Of a stretch of 62,847 nucleotides of DNA, positions 6,323 through 13,048 are shown piece after piece. Each line of letters starts with the position of its first letter. The stretch's first letter is position 1. The stretch covers positions 1 to 62,847 of IMG/VR virus record IMGVR_UViG_3300050821_003799. One strand, written 5' to 3'. Made by a program: the position numbers and the translations under genes. The stretch is from a virus. The notes under the pieces are model-generated. The model made no database searches. It was not told where the DNA came from and saw only the letters and a list, made by a program, of their open reading frames with translations.

Positions 6323-7054
6323 ATGAAACTCCTCGCCCTACTCTCTCTTCCCTGCGTCCTGGTCGCGCAATCGCTCTCGATCAGCGCCGGGTGCGTGGCA
6401 AGCTGCGTGCCTGCGGCTGGCTTTATTCAGGACAAGTACTTCACTGGAGGGTCAACGCAGGCCATTGCAGGCGGTCAGGGCGTGTACGCGCAGCTTCGGT
6501 ATGGCGTGGCTTTCAGCTACGACATCCCGCGCACCAACGGCCTGTACGACGTGCGCTTTAACCTTGCAGAGCCATCGCAGACCGCTGCGGGCCTTCGGGT
6601 GTTTACCATCGTGGCGAACGGCGCGAGTACGCCCGCACTCGATATGTTTGCGCTGGCAGGCTTCCAGATGCCCGATCCGCAGACCGTGCGCGTGCTTGTC
6701 TCAAGCGGAAATCTGCACATCGCTTTCGCATCGAGCATACGGACGGCGTTCGTCAACGGCATCGAAATCACGCCCGTATCGCAGACGGGGCCGATCCTGC
6801 TGAGCATCGACAGTAGTGGGACGTTCCAGCCAGTCACGTTGGGGCCGACGCTTCAACTGGTGGGCGGGATGCTGATCACGTCGTTCACGCTGCCTCAGGT
6901 GGCTCAGATGGAGCAATGTATCGGTTCGCCCGTGTCCCCTGGATCCGTCTGCACGGGGTTGTACTATATCGCTCTTTCCAATGGCACCGCCTACATAGCG
7001 GCAGCGCCACCGACAGGCTTTACGCTCGGGGCTGGATGGTCACCGACTCAATAG
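6323..7054 (+). CDS. exported malectin-like carbohydrate-binding protein
   Basis: A 243-residue protein. The N-terminus is a Sec signal peptide (M-K-L-L-A-L-L-S-L-P then V-A-Q). Residues about 25-155 resemble a malectin or di-glucose-binding domain: D-K-Y-F-T-G-G, a Y-D-V-R-F-N-L-A-E strand, and F-V-N-G-I-E-I at the end of the domain. The last 90 residues are Gly/Thr-rich. It could be a virion fibre part or a surface protein made by the lysogen. It follows the inverted-repeat leader with no clear Shine-Dalgarno. Confidence 0.7.
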   Translation: MKLLALLSLPCVLVAQSLSISAGCVASCVPAAGFIQDKYFTGGSTQAIAGGQGVYAQLRYGVAFSYDIPRTNGLYDVRFNLAEPSQTAAGLRVFTIVANGASTPALDMFALAGFQMPDPQTVRVLVSSGNLHIAFASSIRTAFVNGIEITPVSQTGPILLSIDSSGTFQPVTLGPTLQLVGGMLITSFTLPQVAQMEQCIGSPVSPGSVCTGLYYIALSNGTAYIAAAPPTGFTLGAGWSPTQ

Positions 7055-7063
7055 GAGAATTCA

Positions 7064-7354
7064 ATGTCGCAATATCGCAAGAAGCCGGTTGTGATCGAGG
7101 CCGTGAGATGGAATGGCAAACTGACGGACTTGACTGAGTGGCCAGATTGGTTCCGAACGGCCTGCACCGACAGTGAAGAGAGCCCCACACTATACCCCGA
7201 TGCCGCGACTATGCACCCACAGAAAGTGTTATGCTGTGCGACCCCGGAAGGCACGATGCGAGCCAACCCAGGCGACTGGATCATCAAAGGCGTGAAGGGC
7301 GAAATCTACCCATGCAAGCCTGATATTTTCGCGGCAACATACGACCCCGCATAA
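7064..7354 (+). CDS. conserved phage protein (PGDWIIKG family)
   Basis: A 96-residue protein with the conserved beginning Y-R-K-K-P-V-V-I-E-A and the signature P-G-D-W-I-I-K-G-V-K-G-E-I-Y-P-C-K-P-D-I-F near the C-terminus. This is a common phage family of unknown function, often found near lysis or head genes. An AGGAG site precedes the start. Confidence 0.85.
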   Translation: MSQYRKKPVVIEAVRWNGKLTDLTEWPDWFRTACTDSEESPTLYPDAATMHPQKVLCCATPEGTMRANPGDWIIKGVKGEIYPCKPDIFAATYDPA

Positions 7355-7362
7355 AGGAAACC

Positions 7363-8307
7363 ATGCCCACTAGCGTACCGACCCCGCAACCGCAGCCGAC
7401 CACGAATCCATTCCCGACCTCAGCGCTCAATCTTTTTTGGCCGGGATCGCCGACAAGCCCGCTGTTCACGAACGACCCAGCTGGCCGATCCGCCGCGCTT
7501 GCCGCTGGATTTACGGTGCCTGCGTATGATCCGACGAAGCCAAGCAAGTGCTGGGCGGCGACATCTTGGCCGACTACGATCCCCCAGGGCTATTACGACG
7601 GGACAGGCAACTTAGTTCCGCTCGGCGCTGATCCCACTGATCCGCTCAATATCTGGGGACCCACCGAATACCCCGTATACGAGCCCGCACCGACGCCCGC
7701 ATTATACATGGGCCTTGAAACAGCACCAGCAACCTTCATCGATCAGCAGCCGGTACCTGCTTCGATGCTGGCTACGCAGGATCAGGGCAATGCGCTCGCC
7801 CTGGCTTGGGGCCTCACTGCGGCTGCACTTAGCGACCAATCCGCGGCGCAGATGATGACGCGTAACGGCGAAACCAGAGGTCTGTGGTATATCGACTTCA
7901 ACGGCGTGGCCTACAACGTGGGTCAGCAGATCGCGCTTCAGAACGCCAATGGAGTGGGCGCGCCGGGGCACTGGGACACCACCATGAGCGTGGGGAACGT
8001 CAGTCAGCCCATCACGCCAGTATGGGTCAGCGATATTCCCCCGCTGAACCCCAATCCTAATCCTCCGCGGCCGATCCCTCAGCGGCAATTACTCCCCAAT
8101 GAGCGGTTGCAAGCTGGCGGTCTGATGGACCCGACCCTGATGGTGTGGACTACACCTCTTGCAGCGGGGTCGGCTCCATCTGCTGGTGGGTCAGCGACCC
8201 TCAGCGCGTACCAGGCGGCGCAGTTGACCAACATCGAGAGCATCCTGGTGCAGATGGCCACGCAGCGGCTGGGGCTGACGGGCGTGAGCGTGACGCCAAA
8301 GAGTTGA
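7363..8307 (+). CDS. Pro-rich hypothetical protein, possible virion component
   Basis: A 314-residue protein with a Pro/Thr-rich start, an extended middle rich in aromatic residues (Y-D-P-T-K, L-W-Y-I-D-F-N-G-V-A) and an N-P-N-P-N-P-P-R-P linker before a helical end. There are no catalytic motifs. The composition suggests a structural or adhesin-like part. Its stop is followed at once by a hairpin and then by a terminator. Confidence 0.6.
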   Translation: MPTSVPTPQPQPTTNPFPTSALNLFWPGSPTSPLFTNDPAGRSAALAAGFTVPAYDPTKPSKCWAATSWPTTIPQGYYDGTGNLVPLGADPTDPLNIWGPTEYPVYEPAPTPALYMGLETAPATFIDQQPVPASMLATQDQGNALALAWGLTAAALSDQSAAQMMTRNGETRGLWYIDFNGVAYNVGQQIALQNANGVGAPGHWDTTMSVGNVSQPITPVWVSDIPPLNPNPNPPRPIPQRQLLPNERLQAGGLMDPTLMVWTTPLAAGSAPSAGGSATLSAYQAAQLTNIESILVQMATQRLGLTGVSVTPKS

Positions 8308-8331
8308 GTTGTCCGAGAAAATCGGATAACT
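8307..8331 (+). terminator. hairpin at the stop codon
   Basis: AGTTGTCCGA pairs with TCGGATAACT over 10 bp (one G-U) with a GAAAA loop, starting on the last base of the stop. Only ATTTT follows, so it is a weak terminator or RNA-stabilising hairpin ahead of the strong one. Confidence 0.5.
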
Positions 8332-8365
8332 GATTTTGAGCACTCCCTTCTTCTTGCGCTCACCA

Positions 8366-8399
8366 ACCGGGGCGGTTCCGACGACCGCTCCGGTTTTTT
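8366..8399 (+). terminator. rho-independent terminator
   Basis: ACCGGGGCGG and CCGCTCCGGT form a 10-bp stem (one G-U pair) with a 9-base loop, followed by six T. It ends the rightward transcript and lies against the stop of the convergent gene. Confidence 0.9.
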
Positions 8400-8640
8400 A
8401 CTGATGCCGCTCGCGTTCTAGCTGCTGATAAGCCTCGATCTGCCGCACTCGGTCATTGAGATTCCGATACTGCTCCTGAAGAACTCCCAATTGCTGCACG
8501 GCCTTGAGAGTATCTTTCATGTCAGTGAGCGTCGAATCCACATTTTGCAGGTGGAGGCTGATGTTTTGCGCCCAAGCAGCACCAGCGGCGACGGTCATTA
8601 TGCAGAACAGGAGACAGGCAATCGCAACCTTGAGGCTCAT
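8398..8640 (-). CDS. membrane-anchored coiled-coil protein (inner-spanin-like)
   Basis: An 80-residue protein. An N-terminal hydrophobic anchor (residues 3-22) is followed by an Ala-Gln site and a long coiled coil ending in E-A-Y-Q-Q-L-E-R-E-R-H-Q. Size, one membrane segment and a charged coiled coil match inner spanins of Gram-negative phages, but it is on the strand opposite the holin and amidase. The start is taken at ATG 8640 with AAAGG upstream. Confidence 0.5.
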   Translation of the reverse strand: MSLKVAIACLLFCIMTVAAGAAWAQNISLHLQNVDSTLTDMKDTLKAVQQLGVLQEQYRNLNDRVRQIEAYQQLERERHQ

Positions 8641-8714
8641 CGTGATTTGCCTTTCATCGAGAGGCGGCTCTGGCATCACACCAACGATAGCGCAAGTGTA
8701 GTACCATTCGGTAA

Positions 8715-9080
8715 ATGATTACAACGGATGGCTGGAAGCACGTAGAGCTGCTCTTATCCGGGGCCACAATGATGGGATTGGCCGGTCACGCGGTCAATAC
8801 CTTCCCTACGCCGAAGAACGTCTACGGCCAGTGGCTGCTCGGCGTCATAAAGTTCGCCGTGGGCCAACGAATCAGCGCCATGAACGCCTTCCAGGGACAC
8901 GATACCGTGGTGGTGGCGGTTCCTCAGGGCATGGGCACAGCGACGACCGGGACGGCCACGAAATCGCAGGCGATGAAGACCGACATCACCCCCGAGGCGA
9001 TCACGACCGAGACAGAGCAGACCGTCAAGACATCCACCACCGTGCCGAACCCCAACCCGCCCGAGACGCCGAAGCCTTAG
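8715..9080 (+). CDS. hypothetical protein next to the holin
   Basis: A 121-residue protein with an amphipathic or weakly hydrophobic first half (L-L-L-S-G-A-T-M-M-G-L-A-G and W-L-L-G-V-I-K-F-A-V) and a Thr/Pro-rich tail. It may be a membrane-associated lysis or envelope protein. A TAGTAC hexamer at 8699 could be a -10 site. Function is inferred only from its place before the holin. Confidence 0.5.
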   Translation: MITTDGWKHVELLLSGATMMGLAGHAVNTFPTPKNVYGQWLLGVIKFAVGQRISAMNAFQGHDTVVVAVPQGMGTATTGTATKSQAMKTDITPEAITTETEQTVKTSTTVPNPNPPETPKP

Positions 9081-9101
9081 AATAGGGGCTGAGGTGGTTT
9101 A

Positions 9102-9305
9102 ATGCCATACGATTTGGTCTATCTGGTAGTCGCCCTGGTGATCGCAGGCTTGATTCTGTACATAATCTCGCTGCTGCCGTTGCCTGCTCCGTTCCCGCAG
9201 ATAATCCGCGTTGTCGTGATTGTCGCGGTGTGCCTGTACCTACTGTTCTGGCTATTGGCGTTGATTCCCGAGGGCGGCGGCGGATTCTATCCGCATCACC
9301 ACTGA
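9102..9305 (+). CDS. putative holin, two membrane segments
   Basis: A 67-residue protein with two hydrophobic helices (about residues 5-25 and 31-53) separated by P-L-P-A-P-F-P-Q, and a Gly/His-rich tail. Size, topology and position directly before the amidase (TGATG overlap) fit a class II-type holin that would let the endolysin reach the cell wall. Confidence 0.75.
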   Translation: MPYDLVYLVVALVIAGLILYIISLLPLPAPFPQIIRVVVIVAVCLYLLFWLLALIPEGGGGFYPHHH

Positions 9306-9799
9306 TGGAGGCCGCCGAACCCATCCTGTACCCAGAGGCCGTGTGGCGTCCGCTGCTTGATCATTCGGCATACGGACGGCTGGAGCAACGCGACCTCATT
9401 GTGCTGCATTGCACGCAGGGGCCTACCGCCGAGGGCGCGATAGCCACATTCGAGGCGTCAGTCCATCCCAACCGCGTGAGTGCACACTTCGTCATCGACC
9501 GCGACGGCACGGTGTACCAGCTTCTGAGCATCGCGGATACCGCGTGGCACGCAAGCCAAGTCAATAGCCGATCCATCGGCATCGAGCATGCTGCGATGAC
9601 TGGGACGCTGATGGCGACTGATGCTCAGTACGAGGAGAGCGCGAAACTGATCGCGTGGTTGTGTAAGGAGATGCTTATGGCGTGCGACCGGGAGCACATT
9701 CAGGGACACAACGAATGTTCACCGCGAGACGGGCATACGCTATGTCCCACAGGTGCGCTCAACATCGACAAGGTTGTGGGGATGGCGGCAGCGATCTAA
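9305..9799 (+). CDS. endolysin, N-acetylmuramoyl-L-alanine amidase (Amidase_2)
   Basis: A 164-residue protein of the Amidase_2/PGRP family, which cuts the amide bond between MurNAc and L-alanine. I see L-H-C-T-Q at residues 34-38 (first zinc His), S-A-H-F-V-I-D-R-D-G-T at 59-69, G-I-E-H, Q-G-H-N-E at 133-137 (second His) and L-C-P at 146-148 (Cys ligand), as in T7 lysozyme. There is no signal peptide, so it depends on the holin. The start in the TGATG overlap is preferred to earlier ATGs. Confidence 0.92.
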   Translation: MEAAEPILYPEAVWRPLLDHSAYGRLEQRDLIVLHCTQGPTAEGAIATFEASVHPNRVSAHFVIDRDGTVYQLLSIADTAWHASQVNSRSIGIEHAAMTGTLMATDAQYEESAKLIAWLCKEMLMACDREHIQGHNECSPRDGHTLCPTGALNIDKVVGMAAAI

Positions 9800-10059
9800 G
9801 GTATTGGTGCGATCTGGTGAAGTTGCGCGATGACCTGATCCACAGTCTGGCCAGTAGCAGCAGCTTTGGCTGCAATCGCTCCGCCGATGATCTTCTCAAG
9901 GCTGAGGGCGATGGGCGCGAACGGCTGGGCCGGAGACGGGACCACGCTCATGATTTCGGTTGCAACTTCGAGGTAGGTCAGGATCTTATCGAAGATCGAG
10001 TTGGTGGTGGTCATCGCGACCTGCGCGGTCGGGGTTGGCGTAACCGGGACGGCGCTCAT
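9796..10059 (-). CDS. small Ala-rich helical protein
   Basis: An 87-residue protein with T-P-T-P-T then a helical Ala/Ile-rich body (I-A-L-S-L-E-K-I-I-G-G-A-I-A). It ends overlapping the amidase stop from the other strand. The start is fixed by an ATGA overlap with the upstream Cys-rich peptide. The function is unknown. Confidence 0.6.
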   Translation of the reverse strand: MSAVPVTPTPTAQVAMTTTNSIFDKILTYLEVATEIMSVVPSPAQPFAPIALSLEKIIGGAIAAKAAATGQTVDQVIAQLHQIAPIP

Positions 10060-10199
10060 GCGGCGTTCACCTCGAAGGTCTCTTCCTCCACCAAAATACC
10101 TCCGCAATCCGTAACTGGGCAGCCGATTCCAGTCCCGCCACCCGCGCATGGCACTCCGTCTCCGAGCAAGCACCGAAAACCGCACAGCGGGCACTTCAT
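10056..10199 (-). CDS. 47-residue Cys-rich peptide
   Basis: The product begins M-K-C-P-L-C-G and has six cysteines, including C-P-V-T-D-C, in a Gly-rich body, consistent with a zinc ribbon. Its stop overlaps the next start (ATGA). A GGAGGCTCGC stretch lies before the ATG. Confidence 0.6.
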   Translation of the reverse strand: MKCPLCGFRCLLGDGVPCAGGGTGIGCPVTDCGGILVEEETFEVNAA

Positions 10200-10219
10200 G
10201 CGAGCCTCCAGGATTGATT

Positions 10220-10576
10220 TCACGGCTTCCCTCCATACAGACTCACCATCGCAGTCACATTCGAGAGCAACTGCGTCACCTGCGCGGTCAGCGCGGTAGC
10301 ATCCGCCGACGTGCCAGCCTTCACCGCTGCGTGGTAGACCAGATAAGCCGACTCGGCCGTATTGTACGCAGCGATGACTCGATTCAGCGGATCTTTCAGC
10401 CCCGGATTCGTCGCGACCAGTGGCTCAGCCTGTGTTATCGCCGTTTGCGCCGTCAGCAGCCAAGCAGCAATCTGAGAATCCGCGCTCTGCTGAACCGGGG
10501 TCGGCGTCACCGCAGTACTGGGGTTCCCGCAGGCCAGAAGGAAACAAAAAAGCAACGAAATCGCTGTAGTTCGCAT
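10220..10576 (-). CDS. lipoprotein (possible outer spanin)
   Basis: A 118-residue protein with a lipoprotein signal: a hydrophobic stretch, then L-L-A-C-G-N, with the Cys at about residue 16 as the lipidation site. The rest is a Pro-containing linker and helices. With the membrane-anchored coiled-coil protein at 8398 it could form a two-part spanin, but it is longer than usual outer spanins. The start ATG follows CGGAGG. Confidence 0.65.
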   Translation of the reverse strand: MRTTAISLLFCFLLACGNPSTAVTPTPVQQSADSQIAAWLLTAQTAITQAEPLVATNPGLKDPLNRVIAAYNTAESAYLVYHAAVKAGTSADATALTAQVTQLLSNVTAMVSLYGGKP

Positions 10577-10665
10577 GTGCCTCCGATATTACCACGCGCT
10601 CACGCAAATAGGCATCGAGAAGTTGCTCCAGGCCACGGTCGTTGCGGACCATTTGGGTAGAGTAT

Positions 10666-10789
10666 ACGATTTTCCTTGACAAGGAAGTTTCTAGGGGCGT
10701 AATCTGTCGGTGTCGGGTAGCTCCCGATTGAGTAAAAGATCGAGACGGCGGGCGCTTCATTTACCCGCTCGCCTCTCACCCTAAGGTAA
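10666..10789 (+). promoter_or_regulatory. promoter and structured leader, copy 1 of a duplicated module
   Basis: The first 63 bases (10666-10728) are identical to 11415-11477. They hold the palindrome TTCCTTGACAAGGAA (10672-10686) whose centre is a perfect -35 box TTGACA, with CGTAAT 17 bases later as a possible -10. After this come TCGGG-tagc-TCCCGA and a longer hairpin, GGCGGGC with GCTCGCC. The TAAGG next to the ATG at 10790 would be the ribosome binding site. A repressor or activator binding the palindrome is likely; control by the leader is possible. Confidence 0.7.
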
Positions 10790-10963
10790 ATGGCAATCTA
10801 CAATTCGATCCTCGATACAATCCAGAAGCGAATAGATTACGCGAACTACGATCTGCGTCCACCGACTCGCGAGGAAATGGCACGGCGCATCGATAGCGTG
10901 AACGAACTCCGCCTAGGAACACAATCTTCGTACTGCTGGGCCGAAGAGGAGACGCTACCGTGA
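10790..10963 (+). CDS. 57-residue protein, duplicated-module gene 1
   Basis: A small acidic helical protein. Its C-terminus (R-I-D-S-V-N-E-L-R-L-G then A-E-E-E-T-L-P) is nearly the same as that of the gene at 11535, while the N-termini differ. Both genes follow copies of the same leader and both overlap the next gene at GTGA. No family is recognised. Confidence 0.75.
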   Translation: MAIYNSILDTIQKRIDYANYDLRPPTREEMARRIDSVNELRLGTQSSYCWAEEETLP

Positions 10964-11298
10964 AGACGCGCCGAGGATTCCTAGGAGCCCTGCTAGGCGG
11001 CGCTGCTGCGCTGACGCTCGATCCAGAGCGGCTGCTGTGGAAGCCAGGGGCGAAACTAATCTCGATCCCGAACAAGCGATTAGTTAGTGGCCAGATCACT
11101 GAGATCGTGCAGCGGTTTCAGGTCACGCAAAGGTTCCAAGCCACTCCAGTCGAAGGCGGCTGGACTGGGCTGGCGTTTAACGGCGCGGCTATAGTTCCAA
11201 ACCCGTACATGCCGAGAGACGTCGTGAAGATCAAGAATCTGTCGATGGCTCATGATGCCCGCTACAACCGGACATTCGCACTGAGGGATCTGGCGTGA
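10960..11298 (+). CDS. twin-arginine signal protein with a capsid-like segment
   Basis: A 112-residue protein starting at GTG (GTGA overlap). K-T-R-R-G-F-L-G followed by a Gly/Ala/Leu stretch is a Tat export signal. Residues about 56-85 (T-Q-R-F-Q, then G-G-W-T-G-L-A-F-N-G-A-A-I and P-Y-M-P) align with residues 211-242 of the phage's own capsid protein (Q-Q-R-F-Q, G-G-F-R-G-L-E-Y-N-G-A-V-I, Y-A-P). The function is unknown; an exported fragment of capsid origin is my inference. Confidence 0.65.
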   Translation: MKTRRGFLGALLGGAAALTLDPERLLWKPGAKLISIPNKRLVSGQITEIVQRFQVTQRFQATPVEGGWTGLAFNGAAIVPNPYMPRDVVKIKNLSMAHDARYNRTFALRDLA

Positions 11299-11402
11299 AC
11301 TTCCTAGACAGACGCTCCCGCTGGCAGAGGTTCCGAGACCGCTGGATACGCCGATGGAAGGAATACCGCCGTAGCCGTAGGAGGGCTTTTCGCATAAGGT
11401 GA
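11295..11402 (+). CDS. 35-residue arginine-rich peptide
   Basis: It starts at GTG in a GTGA overlap. About 15 of 35 residues are Arg and several are Trp or Phe, giving a strongly cationic amphipathic peptide. It could bind nucleic acid or membranes. The coding call rests on the overlap and the preserved frame. Confidence 0.45.
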   Translation: MNFLDRRSRWQRFRDRWIRRWKEYRRSRRRAFRIR

Positions 11403-11414
11403 AACTAGAGTAAC

Positions 11415-11534
11415 ACGATTTTCCTTGACAAGGAAGTTTCTAGGGGCGTAATCTGTCGGTGTCGGGTAGCTCCCGATGATGTACAGGCTTGAGACGGCGG
11501 GCGATTATGCCCCGCTCGCCTCTCACCTTAGGGC
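11415..11534 (+). promoter_or_regulatory. promoter and structured leader, copy 2 of a duplicated module
   Basis: The same 63-base block as at 10666, including the TTCCTTGACAAGGAA palindrome at 11421-11435. The downstream hairpin keeps GGCGGGC and GCTCGCC but its loop and flanks differ from copy 1, so the stem is conserved while the loop is free to vary. The leader runs directly into the ATG at 11535 with AGGG adjacent to it. Confidence 0.7.
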
Positions 11535-11720
11535 ATGAAAAACAACAAATCGATCATCGACGTAGTGAACGATCGAATGGCAGATCCGAACTACGTTCCC
11601 ACCGGACCGACCTACGCAGAAATTGTCGCGCCGCCGTCCCTAGGTGAGTTGAAGCGTCGTATCGATGCGGTGAACGAAGCGCGTCTTGGCTACTGGGCTG
11701 AAGAGGAGACACTGCCGTGA
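11535..11720 (+). CDS. 61-residue protein, duplicated-module gene 1 paralogue
   Basis: A paralogue of the gene at 10790: R-R-I-D-A-V-N-E-A-R-L-G then W-A-E-E-E-T-L-P at the C-terminus. The N-terminus begins M-K-N-N-K-S-I-I-D and is otherwise different. It ends in a GTGA overlap with the next gene, as in the first module. Confidence 0.75.
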   Translation: MKNNKSIIDVVNDRMADPNYVPTGPTYAEIVAPPSLGELKRRIDAVNEARLGYWAEEETLP

Positions 11721-12037
11721 ATCTCCACAGTCTCATGGTGGCGCTCGACGATTACCGCTTCAAGTACCGTCGTGAGCCCGAGTCTCTCCGTATGACCGCC
11801 GTGCTCTACGGCTGGTATCACGACCGCATGGTGGAGCGCCGGGAAAATTACTTCCCGATGATGTTCAACGGAATTGAAGTCATGTTGGACCGCGATCTAG
11901 AAGACGGGTTCACCTTCGAGAGCAAATCAAGTCCTTCTCTCAGCTCGATCCGTCCGCTTGCGGACGCCGGCACAAAGAGCGGGCCAGCCGAGCGGAACGA
12001 AGCCCTTGCGCTGAAATCCTCAACGCCTCCGCAATAA
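11717..12037 (+). CDS. hypothetical protein, second gene of module 2
   Basis: A 106-residue protein starting at GTG. The segment F-N-G-I-E-V-M-L-D-R-D-L-E-D-G (about 50-64) resembles the F-N-G-A-x-I segment of the Tat protein in module 1 and a motif common in small phage proteins (F-x-G-I-x-V-x-x-D). The C-terminal 35 residues are low complexity. There is no signal peptide, unlike its counterpart. Confidence 0.6.
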   Translation: MNLHSLMVALDDYRFKYRREPESLRMTAVLYGWYHDRMVERRENYFPMMFNGIEVMLDRDLEDGFTFESKSSPSLSSIRPLADAGTKSGPAERNEALALKSSTPPQ

Positions 12038-12182
12038 CAAGCCGGTGAATAACGGCGAGCGAGCGGAGCAGGCCAATCGATGGCGTAAGCGTCGATCCTA
12101 GCGCAAACCTGCTAGGGGGGTAGGGGGGACTCCGTAAATCGGTCATCTTGCGGTTCCGTAGACTTTCACCTATAATCTCCCC
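12038..12182 (+). promoter_or_regulatory. intergenic region with hairpins and a strong promoter
   Basis: GCAGG (12068) can pair with CCTGC (12108), ATCGA (12076) with TCGAT (12092), and CCTAG (12097) with CTAGG (12112), so several alternative folds exist; runs of G follow. The promoter is TTGCGG (12148-12153), a 17-bp spacer and TATAAT (12171-12176). TTTCACC lies directly against the -10. Only 6 bases separate the -10 from the ATG at 12183, so the mRNA is probably leaderless. Confidence 0.7.
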
Positions 12183-12359
12183 ATGGACCAAACCGACCTC
12201 GACCAAGCCACCTCCGAACGCTGCCCCTCCTGCTTACTCGAAGGCCGCGCACCTCACGAGTGTCCCCTAGCCCTCCACGAGTCTGGTGACCACGGCCTCT
12301 GCTCCTGTTGCGCCTTCTGCGCCCGCACCAAGTGCGCTATCCCGGTACCTGAGGTATAG
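12183..12359 (+). CDS. 58-residue Cys-rich protein, leaderless
   Basis: The product has about eight cysteines: C-P-S-C, H-E-C, C-S-C-C-A-F-C and K-C. This suits two zinc sites. The TATAAT box ends 6 bases before the ATG and there is no ribosome binding site, so translation from a leaderless transcript is expected. The function is unknown. Confidence 0.7.
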   Translation: MDQTDLDQATSERCPSCLLEGRAPHECPLALHESGDHGLCSCCAFCARTKCAIPVPEV

Positions 12360-12708
12360 CCGCAGGGCTGGGCGGCTCAAGGGTGGGGCATACGATCCCG
12401 TCTTGACGATCCCAGCATCTCTGCGGCAGCCTCAATCCTACCACGAGTTTCACCTAACCACCCAGCTAAACTTTTCAGACCTGCACGCTTCCGGCGCGCG
12501 CGGCGCGCATCCCCCTGGACCCCCTCAACAATGAATGGTCCATGCAAAGCCAATGGAATGAGCTTGATACGCACGCGATCGATGTGGTGTTGTGAGCAGC
12601 GACGATGACGCCAGCGTAACGGGAGGGTCAGGGTCGGCTAGCTGGTCGAATGATAATGGTTATTAGCGATAGCAAACAAAGGGCGAACACCACGCAATGG
12701 TGGTGCTA
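12360..12708. other. gene-poor stretch of about 350 bases
   Basis: No convincing gene is visible on either strand. It contains a GC-rich alternating tract near 12493-12508 and, at its right end, the hairpin described next. A TTTCACCT word occurs at 12453 without a clear promoter. A 65-codon minus-strand frame (12377-12574) is open but its sequence does not look coding. Confidence 0.5.
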
Positions 12709-12710
12709 TC
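12668..12710 (-). terminator. nested hairpin at the end of the Cys gene
   Basis: GATAGC (12668) pairs with GCTATC (12705), and inside it CACCAC (12688) pairs with GTGGTG (12700). It overlaps the stop codon of the minus-strand gene. There is no T run, so it is a stabiliser, attenuator or protein-binding site as much as a terminator. The word GGCGAACACCAC recurs in the promoter palindrome of the same gene. Confidence 0.45.
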
Positions 12711-12903
12711 AGAGGCCGTACTTAGCCAGCTTCGAGCTGGTGTGGAAGCACTCCTGTCGGATGCGATCCTTTAACCTAGTCCATCTAGGGCGACCAGGTG
12801 GGCGACCGCAAACCCTACACAACGCCGTCTTGCTCCGATGCCAGATGCGGCAGTGCTTGCACCACCAGTCAGAATCGTATTTGCCACCATTGTTGATGGA
12901 CAT
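12709..12903 (-). CDS. 64-residue zinc-finger-like protein
   Basis: The start at ATG 12903 gives M-S-I-N-N-G-G-K-Y-D-S-D-W-W-C-K-H-C, then C-R-V-C-G-R-P-P-G-R-P-R: two CxxC knuckles followed by a basic G-R-P-like patch as in DNA-binding minor-groove motifs. A TACAAT -10 overlaps a perfect palindrome just upstream. A small DNA-binding regulator is plausible. Confidence 0.65.
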   Translation of the reverse strand: MSINNGGKYDSDWWCKHCRIWHRSKTALCRVCGRPPGRPRWTRLKDRIRQECFHTSSKLAKYGL

Positions 12904-12915
12904 ACAGTAGTTAAG

Positions 12916-12940
12916 ATTGTACACCACTTACAGGTGGTGT
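12916..12940 (-). promoter_or_regulatory. promoter -10 next to a 7-bp palindrome (operator-like)
   Basis: ACACCAC (12921-12927) and GTGGTGT (12934-12940) form a perfect inverted repeat separated by six bases. On the minus strand it abuts TACAAT, a -10 for the zinc-finger gene. A regulator could bind here, perhaps the gene's own product since the half-site recurs at 12687. Confidence 0.55.
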
Positions 12941-12956
12941 TCGCCTTCTCTGCAAC

Positions 12957-13040
12957 TATTTTCACCTCACAAGTCGATTATGCTGGTAAAGTTTCACCTA
13001 GTGTATTAGCATAAGCCTAGTAGTTCACTTCAATAAGGAG
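12957..13040 (+). promoter_or_regulatory. promoter region with two TTTCACCT boxes
   Basis: TTTCACCT occurs at 12960-12967 and 12992-12999. The second is followed by TATTAG as a candidate -10. AAGGAG at 13035-13040 is the ribosome binding site of the gene at 13049, so this transcript has a normal leader. Confidence 0.55.
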
Positions 13041-13048
13041 CCAAGCAC

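Noticed and set aside
12286-12574. Two overlapping open frames in the gap after the leaderless Cys gene
   Set aside because: Neither has a ribosome binding site or protein-like composition; both are GC-rich chance frames.
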